From assembly GCA_012184525.1 (NCBI GenBank), contig WOFQ01000006.1, positions 620,001-684,000 of the forward strand: a stretch of DNA of 64,000 bases, in the 5' to 3' direction. Below the pieces are notes generated by a model, which saw nothing but the letters and a program-made list of their open reading frames with translations, did not search any database and had not been told where the DNA came from. Source of the DNA: Xenoacremonium recifei. Taxonomy: Eukaryota > Ascomycota > Sordariomycetes > Hypocreales > Nectriaceae. Positions within the stretch are counted from its first letter, which is position 1, and each line of letters begins with the position of its first letter. The position numbers and the translations under genes are program-made. This document shows, in pieces, positions 1 through 11,032 of this stretch.

Positions 1-3000
1 GTGACAGTGATTCAGAGCTATTGGGGAGCTATCTTGAAACCGTTTGCGGGAAGGGGCTGAGGCTTGGGATAACAAGCGTTGGAATGTTGTTCGTGATGTG
101 GGGAATGTTGAATATAGTATGTGAGACATTCCAAGCGCAAGACATGTCAAGGGTCGAGAACCGCTTGAATATAACCATCCGGAAGCGTTGCAGAAAACGG
201 TTTCGTCCGGGGAAGGCAACGCCTTGTTGCAGATTTAGTGCCTTTGTCGGGTAGACGCTTGTCTGCCGTGAACAACGGACGACTGCAGTGAAAGAGATGG
301 TGGCGTTTATTGTTCGAGGGAGGCCAAATCAAAGACGACTGAAGGAGGTCAAAGGGAAAAAACAGCGATGAACCGAAGCGAGGGCCGGCTCACGCGAACA
401 AGAATGGAAGGGTGTGAAAAGCAACGCCAAAGCGACAACAATGGCTGTGCCAACGGCATACGTACCTCTGAAGAGCAATGGGCTTGAATGGATTCAGCAA
501 CGAGGTTGATTTCGATAAGATATCTGTACGTCTGGAGGTTCAGAACCAGCTGGAGGTTTGCAGCACTGCTGTTGGTTGGTAGGCGAGATCCGTCAAGGAC
601 TTGCGGGTGGTTGAAGGTCGTGGATGGCTGAAGGTATGCCGGATGATCCTGTCAAAGGAAGGAAGGGTCTTTGACAAGACAAGAGAAGGAAAGGAGCGAC
701 AAAGAAAGCACCGAAGGGGGAGAAGCCAACGACTCAGTCTGCTTGCAGAGAAGTCGGGGTGAGTGGTTGGAGATGTTGAAAAAGCCGGGGGAGTCGAGGG
801 CCTTTTGAGGTTCTCTCGGGTCGGACGCCAAGTGGGCTCTGGAGGTTTGAGTTTGTTTAAAGGAGTGGACTGTGGTGTCGTGGACACACACAAAAAAGGA
901 GTGGAAGAGAAGTTGGTTGGTGAAAAGAAGGTGGTCGGGCCAGTCTTCGGGTCGACTTGACTCTGCGGAGGAGGGTGAATCAAGAAAGACGATGGTCGAG
1001 GGCCGGCGCGGGCGACGACGTTAAAAGGAACGAACAGCAAGCGGGGAGCCGCGAGAAGGAGGGCCGATGATTGGCGGGCGGCCGGGGGCGTGTGCGGGTT
1101 CGCGGATCGCTGATGAAAGGGTCGCCAGGACGGTGAAAGAATGGCACTGAATGGCAGAGAACGCAGAGGGGAAACGAAGGAGGTCAGGGTGTGTAAGAGG
1201 ATGGAGGATCGCCTGGCGGGGATAATCGTGGGTGGAGGAGATGAGGCTTGTTTGGGGCGTGGCAGGGGTAGGGGGGCGTGGGTCTACGCGCGCCGGGCTT
1301 CTGCAGGTGCTTGCAGGAAGGTGCGCCCTAGCAAGCGGTGCAGCAGTTGCAGCAAGCAAGCAGCTGGAGCCCCGTGCCTGAAGCGTGTCCAGGCCCGCCA
1401 ACCCGCTGAGAGCCGGCAGCCCCAGCGCGGGTAGGCCAAGACTGGAGCACTGACACGGCCCCTGACAGGCTCGGCGGGTGACCTCGACAGCCGCCAGCAG
1501 CCCCCGTAATTGGCCACGCGGTCCACTGCCCCTGGTGAAGCCGCGGACAGAGAGCCCCTGGCGCTTCGGCGGCGGGAGGGCAGGAGCCTGGGGTGAACTC
1601 AATGGCCACTAACAGAGCGCAATGGAACTCGCTCAGTGTCCCGTCGGAAGACACAGCAGCTTTGCGACCCAACATCGAACGAATCGACGCCCGGTTACTC
1701 AGCCTGCGCTTCTGTCCTGTGACTGACTGACTCTCATTGAGGCTTCCAATTCCCAGCGCCGGGCCTTCTCCCCCCTCTAGGTAACGCGAATCTAGAACCC
1801 GTGCTGCCAAGTGCGCCAAGTGCCAACCTTGTCCCGGCGCGCGGCGGCCCAGTGCATGAAGCCCTCGAAGGACGACAGCCACCAGGTTGAAATTGACTAC
1901 CAGCAGCCCCGGCAAACGTCAAACAGAAGCGGGATTGGGCCAATTTGGTGGTGTTTTGGTTGTGGCTCGTCGCGGAAGGAAGCCATCGGCCCCCTACATT
2001 CAGCGCTGCAGTGTATGTCTGCCGGGACCTTGCCTTAGCTCTCATCGCCCGCCTTGCTGGGAGCAAACACCTCCTGGACCGAAACCAACGAGCCACTCAC
2101 GACTCGCAACGTCGGCGACTCCAGAACCCACGATTTTCGTCCCAACTAGGGCCCTCTTTCAGCTCGTTCTTATTCAGACCCCCAACCGATCGGCAACGGC
2201 CCGGCCACGTACCACGCCTGACGCCCTCTGTACGTTCCAGGCTCCGGCGTCTCTCGAATCAGGCGCCGTGTGCGAGGGCTGACCTGCAGACAGCATGCTC
2301 TCCCTCCGAGTGACGCCCTCCGCGGTCTCTCCGGCGAAAGTCTGATCGACTGTTAGTGTGCAGTGATCACCAGGTACCGAGTCTCTGATCATACCGGTGC
2401 GTCCAGCTCAGCAGTCTCGACTCCGAGTCCCCACAGGAGACACATCACGGGAGCTGCCAAGTTGCCAAGGAGGGGATGGACATGAGCCAAATGCCACCGT
2501 GTTTGAGGATGTCAGCCCGACCAACCGAAACCCGAGCTGTGCTGCGTGTGTAATGTGCGGTCAATAGCTTGTGATTGACGCTGAAAGGGGTTTGTTAGTG
2601 TTCTCCATCTCATCAATCCACGGCAAACTCCTCCGTACCTGACCTTAGCTTCCGTGGTAGAACTTCCCTGGTTTTGAAGCAATGAGGATTGCCTGGAACA
2701 ACGCGGACCCTTTGGCGAAGCGCATTCCTCGGGCGTTCCTTCCTCGCCCGTTCCATGGCATCAAGTCGGTGTGAGCGGCAGCAGCCCCTTCCTTCCGTAG
2801 CTGATCTGCCATGCTCTGATCTCATCGGTGCTCAGATGGCGGTACGTACCTTGCAGCTGGTGCCGATGGAGGACGGCGGTCGGGGGCCAGCGAGCCAATC
2901 TGACGTCGCATCGGAGCAGGTTCTCCATCAAACAAGCTCGTGAAGGGGTGTGGATCAACCACCCTCGGCGGGGCCCCTGGGCGGGGGCGGCTTCCTTCTG

Positions 3001-6000
3001 AAACTGCCCTAATTTCCAGGCCTCGGGTGGGCGAGTGGGCCGCTGTCCGCTGCTCAGGAACCCTGGCGCGATATTGGCTTGTCCGTTCCCATCTCATCCT
3101 CCCTCATCATCTGTCTCTCCCTGGTGCGACGCCAGCCCAGGTGCAGAGCCTCCAATTGAATTTCGTTGCAGGCAATCGTCGTCAGAGAGTGACAGCTCGA
3201 CCAGCAGGGCTACAACCCGGCACCCTGGGACCGATCCCTCGCAGCGCCGTTTTCGTCTCCGCTCCGGCTGCCACATCGCCAGTCCTCCGTCCGCTGCAAT
3301 TAGGTTCCGGGTGCGCCGTATAGGAGCGGTCGAGGTCCGTCAGCCACCTCAACACCACGGCCCAATGAGCGGTCTCTCGCCCAGCGGATATGACAAACTC
3401 TGTGAGCAGGGCTGAGCGGACGCCTTCGTCCACCCGACTGCCTGCGCCGTACCACAGCAGCAGAAACTCTGGACACGGCTTGTTGCCATAGCGCTGCCTC
3501 CATTCCTCGGTCACGGCGCAGCCAGCAACTATCGACAGAAGCCTCTTTTGTCCACTTCGGGCCTGGAATGCAACATCTCACGTTAACAAACATGCTTAAC
3601 AGGCATCCTCGCGGCACGACGGAGCACCTAGTCTAACACTCCACCCAACGCGAGATCCGAGTGGTCTCAGGCGCCTTCTAGCCAGCTGTACTACGGCTTC
3701 TTCGTGCATGGGACTTTCAGACAGATGACAAGCAACTAAGAGGCAGCTTCCTCTTCGAACGAAATCCGCTCAGCAGCCAGCGCGTGCATTAATCAGTATT
3801 GAATGCCGGTATCCCCGCATAGGTGCATCGCTCGTCAATCGCCCCAGGCTGGACAGTCCGTCGCACCATCGCCCAACCTCTGGCGGTTCCACCGATCGTC
3901 CTCCATCTCCCTTCAACCCCATGATTTTCTCTGTCAATTTCTACATAAGCCCGTCCAATTTGACGCGGTCATCTCGCTTGACAGATACAGAATGCTTAAA
4001 TCGAGACCTGCAATCTTGATATCAACCCTTGGTTCTGCTGTCAGAACTCTAGGTATCCTCCTGGAGTTGGCTAGGATAGGGTTGCGACGGCCCGGGTTGA
4101 CACATGGTGCCATGAGTCGAGTGACAACAGTTTTGCCCGATGCTAGCAAACTCGAACTTTCTGCAATCCGGGCCATCTGTGGAATCCGTGGGTGCTACGA
4201 ATGTCACGCTCAAACTGGTCAAGTGGGTTGCAGGTGGTTTATTGAGTCGGGGATTCCTCGTCGTTCAGCATTCGAATAGGATCCTCAACTGCATCAGCAC
4301 CTTGCTTATTGTCTCGCGGAAGGCCTCTCGACTCATACCCAGGACCGACCCGAAGCCCGCCGCGTGTCCTTGCGTCCTGGAATTAATTGCCTTCCCATGC
4401 CTTCTCGCATTTCACCAGATCCTAGTTCCATGCTTCCCTGTTTGACCCCCGGCCGCGCTGGGTCAAGTCTGAGCGTTCTTGACTAACCACGGCCTGTGAG
4501 CCGAGAATCTGACCACTCGCTGTCGCAGGGTTGGGAGCGGACGTTGGCCTAGACTGCTTCGCGTCTGCAAGCCATGCATTCGAAATGACTTCTTCGGCAC
4601 TCTCCTACCTGCGCCATGTAACCAGCTAACGGCTTGCTCATCCGCGTTGGCGGGCCTCTGCACTTGCATCCTGCACTGACACATACCCCAGGCGCACATC
4701 ACAACCCCCCGGCTCCTGTTGTCGTTGAGGCTACTGCATCAACAACTCAGTCCGGCCGCGGCAAGATGCCTCAATTGCAGAGCTTGTTCCATGATGCGGG
4801 TATGTCTTACTCCTCTGCTTGCTTCCCGTCCTCGTTTCTTTTTCGTTGCCTCATGTTGTCCCACGCCACCCGTTGCCGTCTGCCGTGGTTGGTCCTCGGT
4901 TTCGAGAACCTCAAAACGTGACCAAACCGTTTGCTTTTCGAAACAGCGACCATCCAGGCCGGCCGACTTTCTTCTGCGGCCCCTGGCCTAGTGCCGTTAC
5001 TATCACCACCACCGTGGGTGCGCCTAGTTAGGCCCCTGACGTCAAAACTGCTCTCCCTCAATCAACCTGTTTCACGAAGCGCAGAAGCGCCGTCCAAAAG
5101 CCCGTATTTCTTTCTCTCGGCCACAGAAGAGACAGACAGAACACTGGGGAGAAGCACAAAGTCGAAACAAAACAAAGATAAACGAACATCCTACAAAGTT
5201 TCGCCACGCTTGCACCAGGGAGAAAGAAGCATGTAGTCCCTTGATCGCCGAGAGTTTTGTGCTGGTGCAGGGTGGCTAGCGGACATGGCCGGCCCTTGGC
5301 TTTTTCCCTTGAGACAAGGGCAACGTCCTACCCTACTCGCAACCCACGCAGGGAGAGAACAGAAGTCGTGACGCATTCATTGCATTCAAACCACGCCTCC
5401 CTGCATTTCAGCTCCGAGGATGACAAGGGTTGGAGTGCAATGGCCCAGAATGCAGCGATTCCCCGGGAAGAGGAATCTTGGTCCTCCCCGACCTGTGCGA
5501 TGACGGGAGCGTTGTACGAGATGGGCCGTCTGCGTCTCGCTTTCCCGAGTGGCTCACCATAGTGGCTTGAGCTGAATGATAGGGACAAGAGGGCCTGGCC
5601 TCTGCCTCATCCTTGGTGCGTTGGCTATGGCCTTCTACGGGTGTAATCTCTATGCAGCCCGCGGCTAACGTGACGGAGGGACAAGGAGGATCGTTGAGGA
5701 TCCAGAGCTTGAACCTTCCAGGAACTGGTGAGTTTTGCTTGACAACTGCATCATCAACTGCACAGGAGCTACAGCTAGCCCCTCACTGTCCCGTATGCGA
5801 TCGAGCCTCGGAGCCAGTTTGCGTCGTCATCTCCTCGTACCAGACCTCGTTTTGTCAGGCCTCAAACTTGGATCCTTTGATTCAGCAAGTCAGAGGTCAG
5901 ACGGACCGACCTCGTCCCTCCGTGTGTTGCGCTCGTAACCATCCATCACAAACACACCAAGGCATGAAATGCCATCACGAGATAACTCTATCTGAGATTC

Positions 6001-7164
6001 TCTATCCGCCATTGACTAGCGTCTACACTTAGCAGATGTCTCTTTGCGGTCAGAGCTTGTCTCTAAGCTGCATGCTACCACCCAAATGTTTCTGACAAGG
6101 TGCAGCACAGGACTGGCGCCTTCTGTTTGAGTGGACGAGAACCTCCTGTTGCGCTTTGCCGACATGGCGGCACTCTTATGGCTGGTTCCGAAACGCCGTG
6201 GCTGAAAGTCCCTGCTCTGGACCAATCTTGTTGCTCATCACGATCCGGTTCCCGATGCCCAATATACCCCAGACACTCAACTCCCGGCTCCGCTTACTGA
6301 ATCCCCGCTCGTCACCCTCCAAGAACGATTCAAGAGGCTTGAAACCGTCAGACTTGTAATCGGCGAGCTGCACGCCTCAAAGAGTCAGCATGACAGAAGT
6401 TGTTTGTGCCAAGGGGGCGTCACAGCCAACATCCGATATATCTTGCTGTGATGTCTCATAACCCCGCGACCTATATCGGACCCGGAGGAGAGTATGTTTC
6501 ACGACGCTTCGTTTTGTGTGCAGTTGGAAACGTGCCTCGCCGTCGTGAGGCCGGTGTAGCTCCATCGTGAAGATGACCCGGTGATCGTGGAGAGTGTCTG
6601 AGAGGCTGGAAGCAGGCTCAGACAGGTGTCATGCTGACTGTGCATACTACACAACACCTGGCTGCAGTTAGGAGGGCACAATGATGGACTGCACGACAGG
6701 ATTGACCGACGTGATAGTGATGTAGGCTCTTTTTCGTGGAGAACTACCACAAACCGGCGGTTCTCCAGATTCCCCGTGAGAGACATGGCGTTCTGTTCGA
6801 CTCGGCAAGGTGCTTCACACTGGCCTGTTTGTCTTGTCAGCTGTATCAGCCCGTGTGCTCCCGTTGCAGCAGTTGAGAGCAGCCACCAATCACCACCTCA
6901 TCCACCACCACAAATGCCACCACAAATGCCACCACAAATGCCACCACAAATGCCACCACAAATGCCACCACCTGGGGCAATACAACATGAACGCCAAGCT
7001 GACAGAGTTAATAACACGGCGCAAAATGCTTGGAGCCAGCAAAGCGAGCAAAGGGTCCAGAACAGAAATGGTAATCCACACAATCGATTCGGTTTCATTC
7101 GACAAAAAAGTAGTTTGTACACAGAGCTAGTCCTCTCTCGTTCCCGGTACCACGCTCCCACCTC
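1..7164. other. Gene-poor left flank, no supported gene
   Basis: I find no gene in this 7.1 kb. Open frames are short, overlap on both strands and show no recognisable domain. About 540-1040 is strongly pyrimidine-rich on the minus strand, as in 5' leaders and promoters of filamentous fungi, so a minus-strand gene may begin beyond the left edge; that is inference. The only clear structure is a 12-bp tandem repeat near 6907-6968, listed separately. Confidence 0.5.
6907..6968. repeat. 12-bp tandem repeat, five copies
   Basis: The unit ACCACAAATGCC recurs with period 12; the core AAATGCC starts at 6912, 6924, 6936, 6948 and 6960 with no mismatches. One plus-strand frame reads it as His-His-Lys-Cys and another as Pro-Gln-Met-Pro, but neither frame belongs to a recognisable gene. 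It lies about 200 bp beyond the stop codon of the NDUFA8-type gene, so it may be in or just past its 3' untranslated region. Confidence 0.9.
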
Positions 7165-7967
7165 TTATTGCTTCGCCTCCTCCTGCCCGGGGATGAAGGG
7201 CTTGCCGTCGCCAGGGCCAATGCGGACATCGGCGAAGATCTGCTTCGGTCGCAGGTGGACGGGGGTAACGTTGGTGGGCTGGTCGGGGATCTTCTTCTCG
7301 AGCTTCTGCAGTGGAGGGTGGCCTCGGTTAGAGATGCGCTTTGGATCGAGAGAGGGGAGAGGCGTACCATGTTGTCGAAGACGCACTTGTTCAGCTTCCA
7401 CTCGGCAGGGCGGCACTGCCAGAGCTGCTGATTCCGGTCCTCGAGGCACTCCCAGTGTTTGCGGAACTCGGCGAGGCAGTGAGTGTTGATGTCCTTGATG
7501 CTGTGACGGATCATGTCAGCAAACCACCATGACTTCGTCCCTCCAACCCGTAATCCAGGCCTCTGAAGCAATTCTTGTAGGAAAGGGAAGGCCTACACGC
7601 TGGAAGCACATCGGGTGACTCGTCGGCCCTCCTTCAAGCAGTCGAACTCTGCTCGGCCCGGGTTCTCGCTCTTGCACTGCATGAAGTCGTCGTTGTAGTC
7701 GCGGCATCGGGCGCCGATGAAGAATGACGCCGACAGCAGCGGCGCCGAGCTGGCGCCGACCTCCTTCACGGCGGGGACATCGCTGGGAAGGGGGGTTGTG
7801 TCAATGAGGACTTGCTGGTTGAACCTGCAGGCGTAGCAGCATTAGCCGGATATTCTGGAGTCTCGCGGAGGATCAATTGGGCTCGGAGCGGCGGAGGATT
7901 GGGTCGGAAAGAAGACTGCAGCTATTAGACGGGATCTCGCTACTTACTGAGGGCGTCGGGTGGCCAT
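7165..7967 (-). CDS. NADH:ubiquinone oxidoreductase 20.8 kDa subunit (NDUFA8/PGIV type)
   Basis: Four exons are inferred on the minus strand: 7967-7948, 7824-7597, 7500-7368 and 7305-7165. All have GT-AG introns and join in frame to give 173 residues. The protein begins MATRRPQFNQQ and has paired CX9C-type cysteines (ARCRDYNDDFMQCKSE, then FDCLKEGRRVTRC) and a second pair around HCLAEFRKHWECL and LWQCRPAEWKLNKC. This twin CHCH pattern and the tail with VTPVHLRPKQIFAD are typical of the NDUFA8 accessory subunit of complex I, found on the intermembrane-space side of the inner membrane and imported by the Mia40 disulfide relay. Length fits the family. The first exon is only 20 nt. The gene is divergent from the nucleoporin gene starting at 8432. 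Confidence 0.9.
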
Positions 7968-8431
7968 GGTGCTGGTGTTCGCGCAGTGGTCGTCGAGCTT
8001 GCGGTGATTCCTGAGATGCGTGAGGTATCGCTCCGGCTAGGATTTGAGAGTGATGTTGGAATTGGTCCGCTATGATTGGTTGATGCACTGACGGGTGGGG
8101 CAAGGCTGGCGCTGAGCTTTGGTACGTACCATCAGGCACCTTTCAGTGGATTTCGCGTAGCTCCAGTAATTTTGGCGGCTGGCATCAACAAAGAAGGCTT
8201 CGTCTTTTCCTCAGCCTTGCCATCCGCCGCTCATTTGATCTTCCGCATCGGAGCGCATGACTCTCAACTCGGTCATGCTGAACTAAACACAGCTCTTCTA
8301 TCTCCTCTTGCGTCGCTTCTTCTGCGCCCGAGCTTGGCAACCGGCACTGGTGCTCGAGCTGCACTGAAGTCTTCCACCACCACCCACCCCGATCTCGGAT
8401 TCTCTCGACATCTCGATTTCCAGCGTCCATC
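7968..8431. promoter_or_regulatory. Shared divergent promoter region, NDUFA8-type and Nup57
   Basis: This 464-bp interval separates two start codons pointing away from each other, so it must hold the promoters and 5' leaders of both genes. The part next to the nucleoporin start is rich in C and T on the plus strand, as is common upstream of fungal start codons. No single binding site could be assigned. Confidence 0.5.
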
Positions 8432-9491
8432 ATGTCGCTCTTCGCGCAGGCGGCAAAGCCCTCGCCCTTTGGGCAATCACAGCCCGCTCCGGCCCAGACC
8501 AGTCTCTTCGGCCAAAGCCAACCTGCGGCTTCTAACATGGGCGCCTCCCTCATCTCGCAACCCCAACCTATGCCCCAACTATCGCAGTCGCAAGCTCAGC
8601 TCTCGAATTCGCTATGGCAACCAGGCAAGGAGACACCACGTATGTTATAACTCAATATGGTTCTTGGAATGGAAGTGCTGACCAGCCTGCAGACCAGAAA
8701 CCGATCCTCGAACAGATGAAGCTCGTGACGGAGAAATGGGACCCCGCGAACCCTAACTGCGTGTTCAAGCATTACTTTTACAATAAGGTCGACGAAGCCA
8801 ATATTCCATTCTACAAGCCGCAACCACACGAGGACCCCCGCGAATGGGAGGAGGCCCTTCAGAACAAGCCCGCGCCAGGCTTCATGCCCGTGCTCTGCGC
8901 CGGCTACTCCAGCCTAGCGGACCGGCTCAAGACCGAGCAGCGCGCCATCTCCGAGTTCAACACGCGACTGCATCAGGTCAACGGTAGCTTGGATGCAATG
9001 CTCCAGCGACATGAGCTTGAGACAGAGGTGCGTGCGGTGGCGGCGCGGCGGCGGCAGACGACCATCAGCGAGCGATGCCTGGCGCTGGCCGCGCGCGTGC
9101 AGGTGCTGCGCAACCGCGGCTATGCGCTTAGCGGCGACGAGGACGACTTGAATAGTCGACTGCAGGGGTTGGAGCGTGAGGTGCAGGATCCAGCGGTGGG
9201 AGCGCGTGAGGAAGAGCTCTGGAGCAGACTGATTGTGCTTAGAGGGTACGCGGATCAGCTGAACAAGGAGCTGGATAAGCCTCAGTCCGGCGATGGCGAG
9301 GAACTGGATCCTGAGACGGAGGGCAAGGTGAAGAGGGTAAGATTATCCACGCCCTTCAAAAAAAAATGCAATCTCTAACAAGCTTCTAGGTATTAGAAGA
9401 TTACGAGAAGCAGATCCAGCATTTGAAGAGGGAGGTCGAGCTTCTACGGGGAGACTATACCGAGTGGGAGGGCAGCAGAGGCGGAAGGTGA
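8432..9491 (+). CDS. Nucleoporin Nup57/Nup54 homologue
   Basis: Three exons are inferred: 8432-8639, 8693-9336 and 9390-9491, with GT-AG introns of 53 nt each, giving 317 residues. The N-terminus carries FG-type repeats (SPFGQSQ, SLFGQSQ) in a Gln/Ser/Pro-rich stretch of about 70 residues. It is followed by the conserved Nup54 region (CVFKHYFYNKVD, FYKPQPHEDPREWEEAL) and a coiled-coil tail ending with LEDYEKQIQHLKREVELL. In yeast and vertebrates this protein joins Nsp1/Nup62 and Nup49/Nup58 in the central channel trimer of the nuclear pore. The FG part is short compared with yeast Nup57, so the protein looks compact. The start sits just after a CT-rich leader. Confidence 0.88.
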
Positions 9492-9951
9492 AGAGCCGCG
9501 AACTGGTTCGATTGATGACAGGTATACGCAGGAAACTACTGTGGATTTGGGAAAAATGAACTGGCATAGTGCTTTTCGGAAAGGGGAGTTGTAGATTATA
9601 ATGAATGCGAAAGGAGACCCTGAACTCTTCAGTCAAGACATTCGGGCATATTGATACGGAAGTTCAATGTTCAAGCTCCCTTGTACGGGTCCAAAGTGAT
9701 CGAATATGATTTATATATTGCGAGCGTCGTTGTCAACGCCTTCGTTCGAGCCGTACAGGTACCCAACCAGATAATAGTACAGTATAATGTCCACCTCCTT
9801 CTATCCTTTCCGTCCGTAATGTACAAGGAGAATCAATCCATCTCTCCATGCCGAGATAGAGACCATCATAGGTGATTAATTATATCACTTATTTAGTTGG
9901 ATCGAGAATCTCTGGGTGTCGCTGCAACGAGATTGGGGATCGAGTGCGCAT
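9492..9951. other. Convergent 3' flanks of Nup57 and Tom5
   Basis: This 460-bp AT-richer interval lies between two stop codons facing each other. It should hold both 3' untranslated regions and terminators. No gene is seen in it. Confidence 0.5.
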
Positions 9952-10215
9952 CTAGAAGATCTTGCCAACCGCCTCGATGGCATAGGGGGCTTCAGGCTCA
10001 TTAGTCTGGTGTCCTAGCAGTGCAACTATGCGGGGGTATCTTTGACGTACACAGGTACAGCAGGAAGGCGGTGGCAATGGCCTGCTGGACGGTGAAGGTG
10101 GCTTCGGACTCGAGAGCTCGGATCTCCTCGGGAGACTGCTGAGGGGGCGCAACTGCGAAGCGTCAGTAAGGTGTATTCAACTGAAAGATGGAGAGTACGC
10201 ACATCCTCCGAACAT
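9952..10215 (-). CDS. tom5: Mitochondrial import receptor subunit Tom5
   Basis: A 50-residue protein is recovered by joining three exons on the minus strand: about 10215-10203, 10153-10071 and 10012-9952. Introns begin GTGCGT and GTACGT and end in CAG and AAG; the frame closes exactly. The protein starts MFGGFAPPQQSPEEIRALES, has one membrane span around residues 28-42 (QQAIATAFLLYLSPYAI) and ends EAVGKIF, matching fungal Tom5 in size and layout. Tom5 is a tail-anchored small subunit of the TOM complex in the outer mitochondrial membrane; it relays precursors from the receptors to the Tom40 pore. The gene is easily missed because each exon is tiny. The second splice acceptor (AAG) is a little weak, but it restores the conserved LSPY. 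Confidence 0.85.
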
Positions 10216-11032
10216 CTTGACTGATTGAGGCTTTGATTGGCTGTGGGAAAGGGGAAGTACACGAGGTTGAAGGAAGTCGTCCAAGGCTTGAAGTTATGAT
10301 GCTATCACAGCTCTCCAGCGGTAGGCTCAAAAAAATTGGTACTGGCATTCGCTGGACTGGCTTTACCTAATCCCTGTTTACGTCGGGCCGAGAAGCTCCG
10401 GGCGTTTAAGTGCGTCTTATCGATAACGAGTTTAACTGGGGGGTATCGCCCGCCCGAGCAACGAGAACCAAGACGACGAGATGTTCGCGTTACTTATATC
10501 TGCAATTCCTTTATGACTTTTCTTGTAAACTTTGCTTTTTGTTCGGCTTCTATGCTTCAGATTGGCCTTTCATTTTTTGATACTGATTCTTAATCTGGTC
10601 ATCGGATCAAATGTTTCGTTGAAAGCCAATTCGTCCAGGATCTTCGAGCTCATCCGGACAGCTTCGAGTTCTGGTCTCGAGTTTCCATTCACTAGTTATC
10701 ACTAAATTATGTGTCTAAGAGAAGCCGCAGTTGATAATAGTATTTGCGATGCTTAGGGATATTTTTGTATCCATAGGGTCGGCGTCCATCGATGGGAGAA
10801 GGCATAGGCGTCAGCATTGTGATAGAAAGGGGGACTTTGGGTATAAGCTCTTGAGATGGTGCAATGCCATGTCAGGGTATCTCCCCTTGTTCTATTCTTC
10901 GCCCAAATCATGCTTCGTAAATGCAAATCTTCTTCAAGCAGTATAACCTCCATCCATCTATCAATTCCAATCCCAACTTTTTACCAGTCCCAGATGTGCC
11001 TTATACATGCTTTCATTCACCATCACCTCTCC
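10216..11032. other. Intergenic: Tom5 upstream region and Sqt1 3' flank
   Basis: About 0.8 kb between the Tom5 start and the stop of the Sqt1-type gene, both on the minus strand. It must carry the Tom5 promoter. Open frames here are short and unconvincing. Confidence 0.45.

Noticed and set aside
1021..1602. 193-codon minus-strand frame
   Set aside because: Pro/Ala/Arg-rich chance frame in GC-rich DNA with several overlapping frames and no motif.
6776..7489. 237-codon plus-strand frame through the 12-bp repeat
   Set aside because: It runs antisense over the last two exons of the NDUFA8-type gene, and its apparent Pro/Gln/Met repeat is only the tandem DNA repeat.
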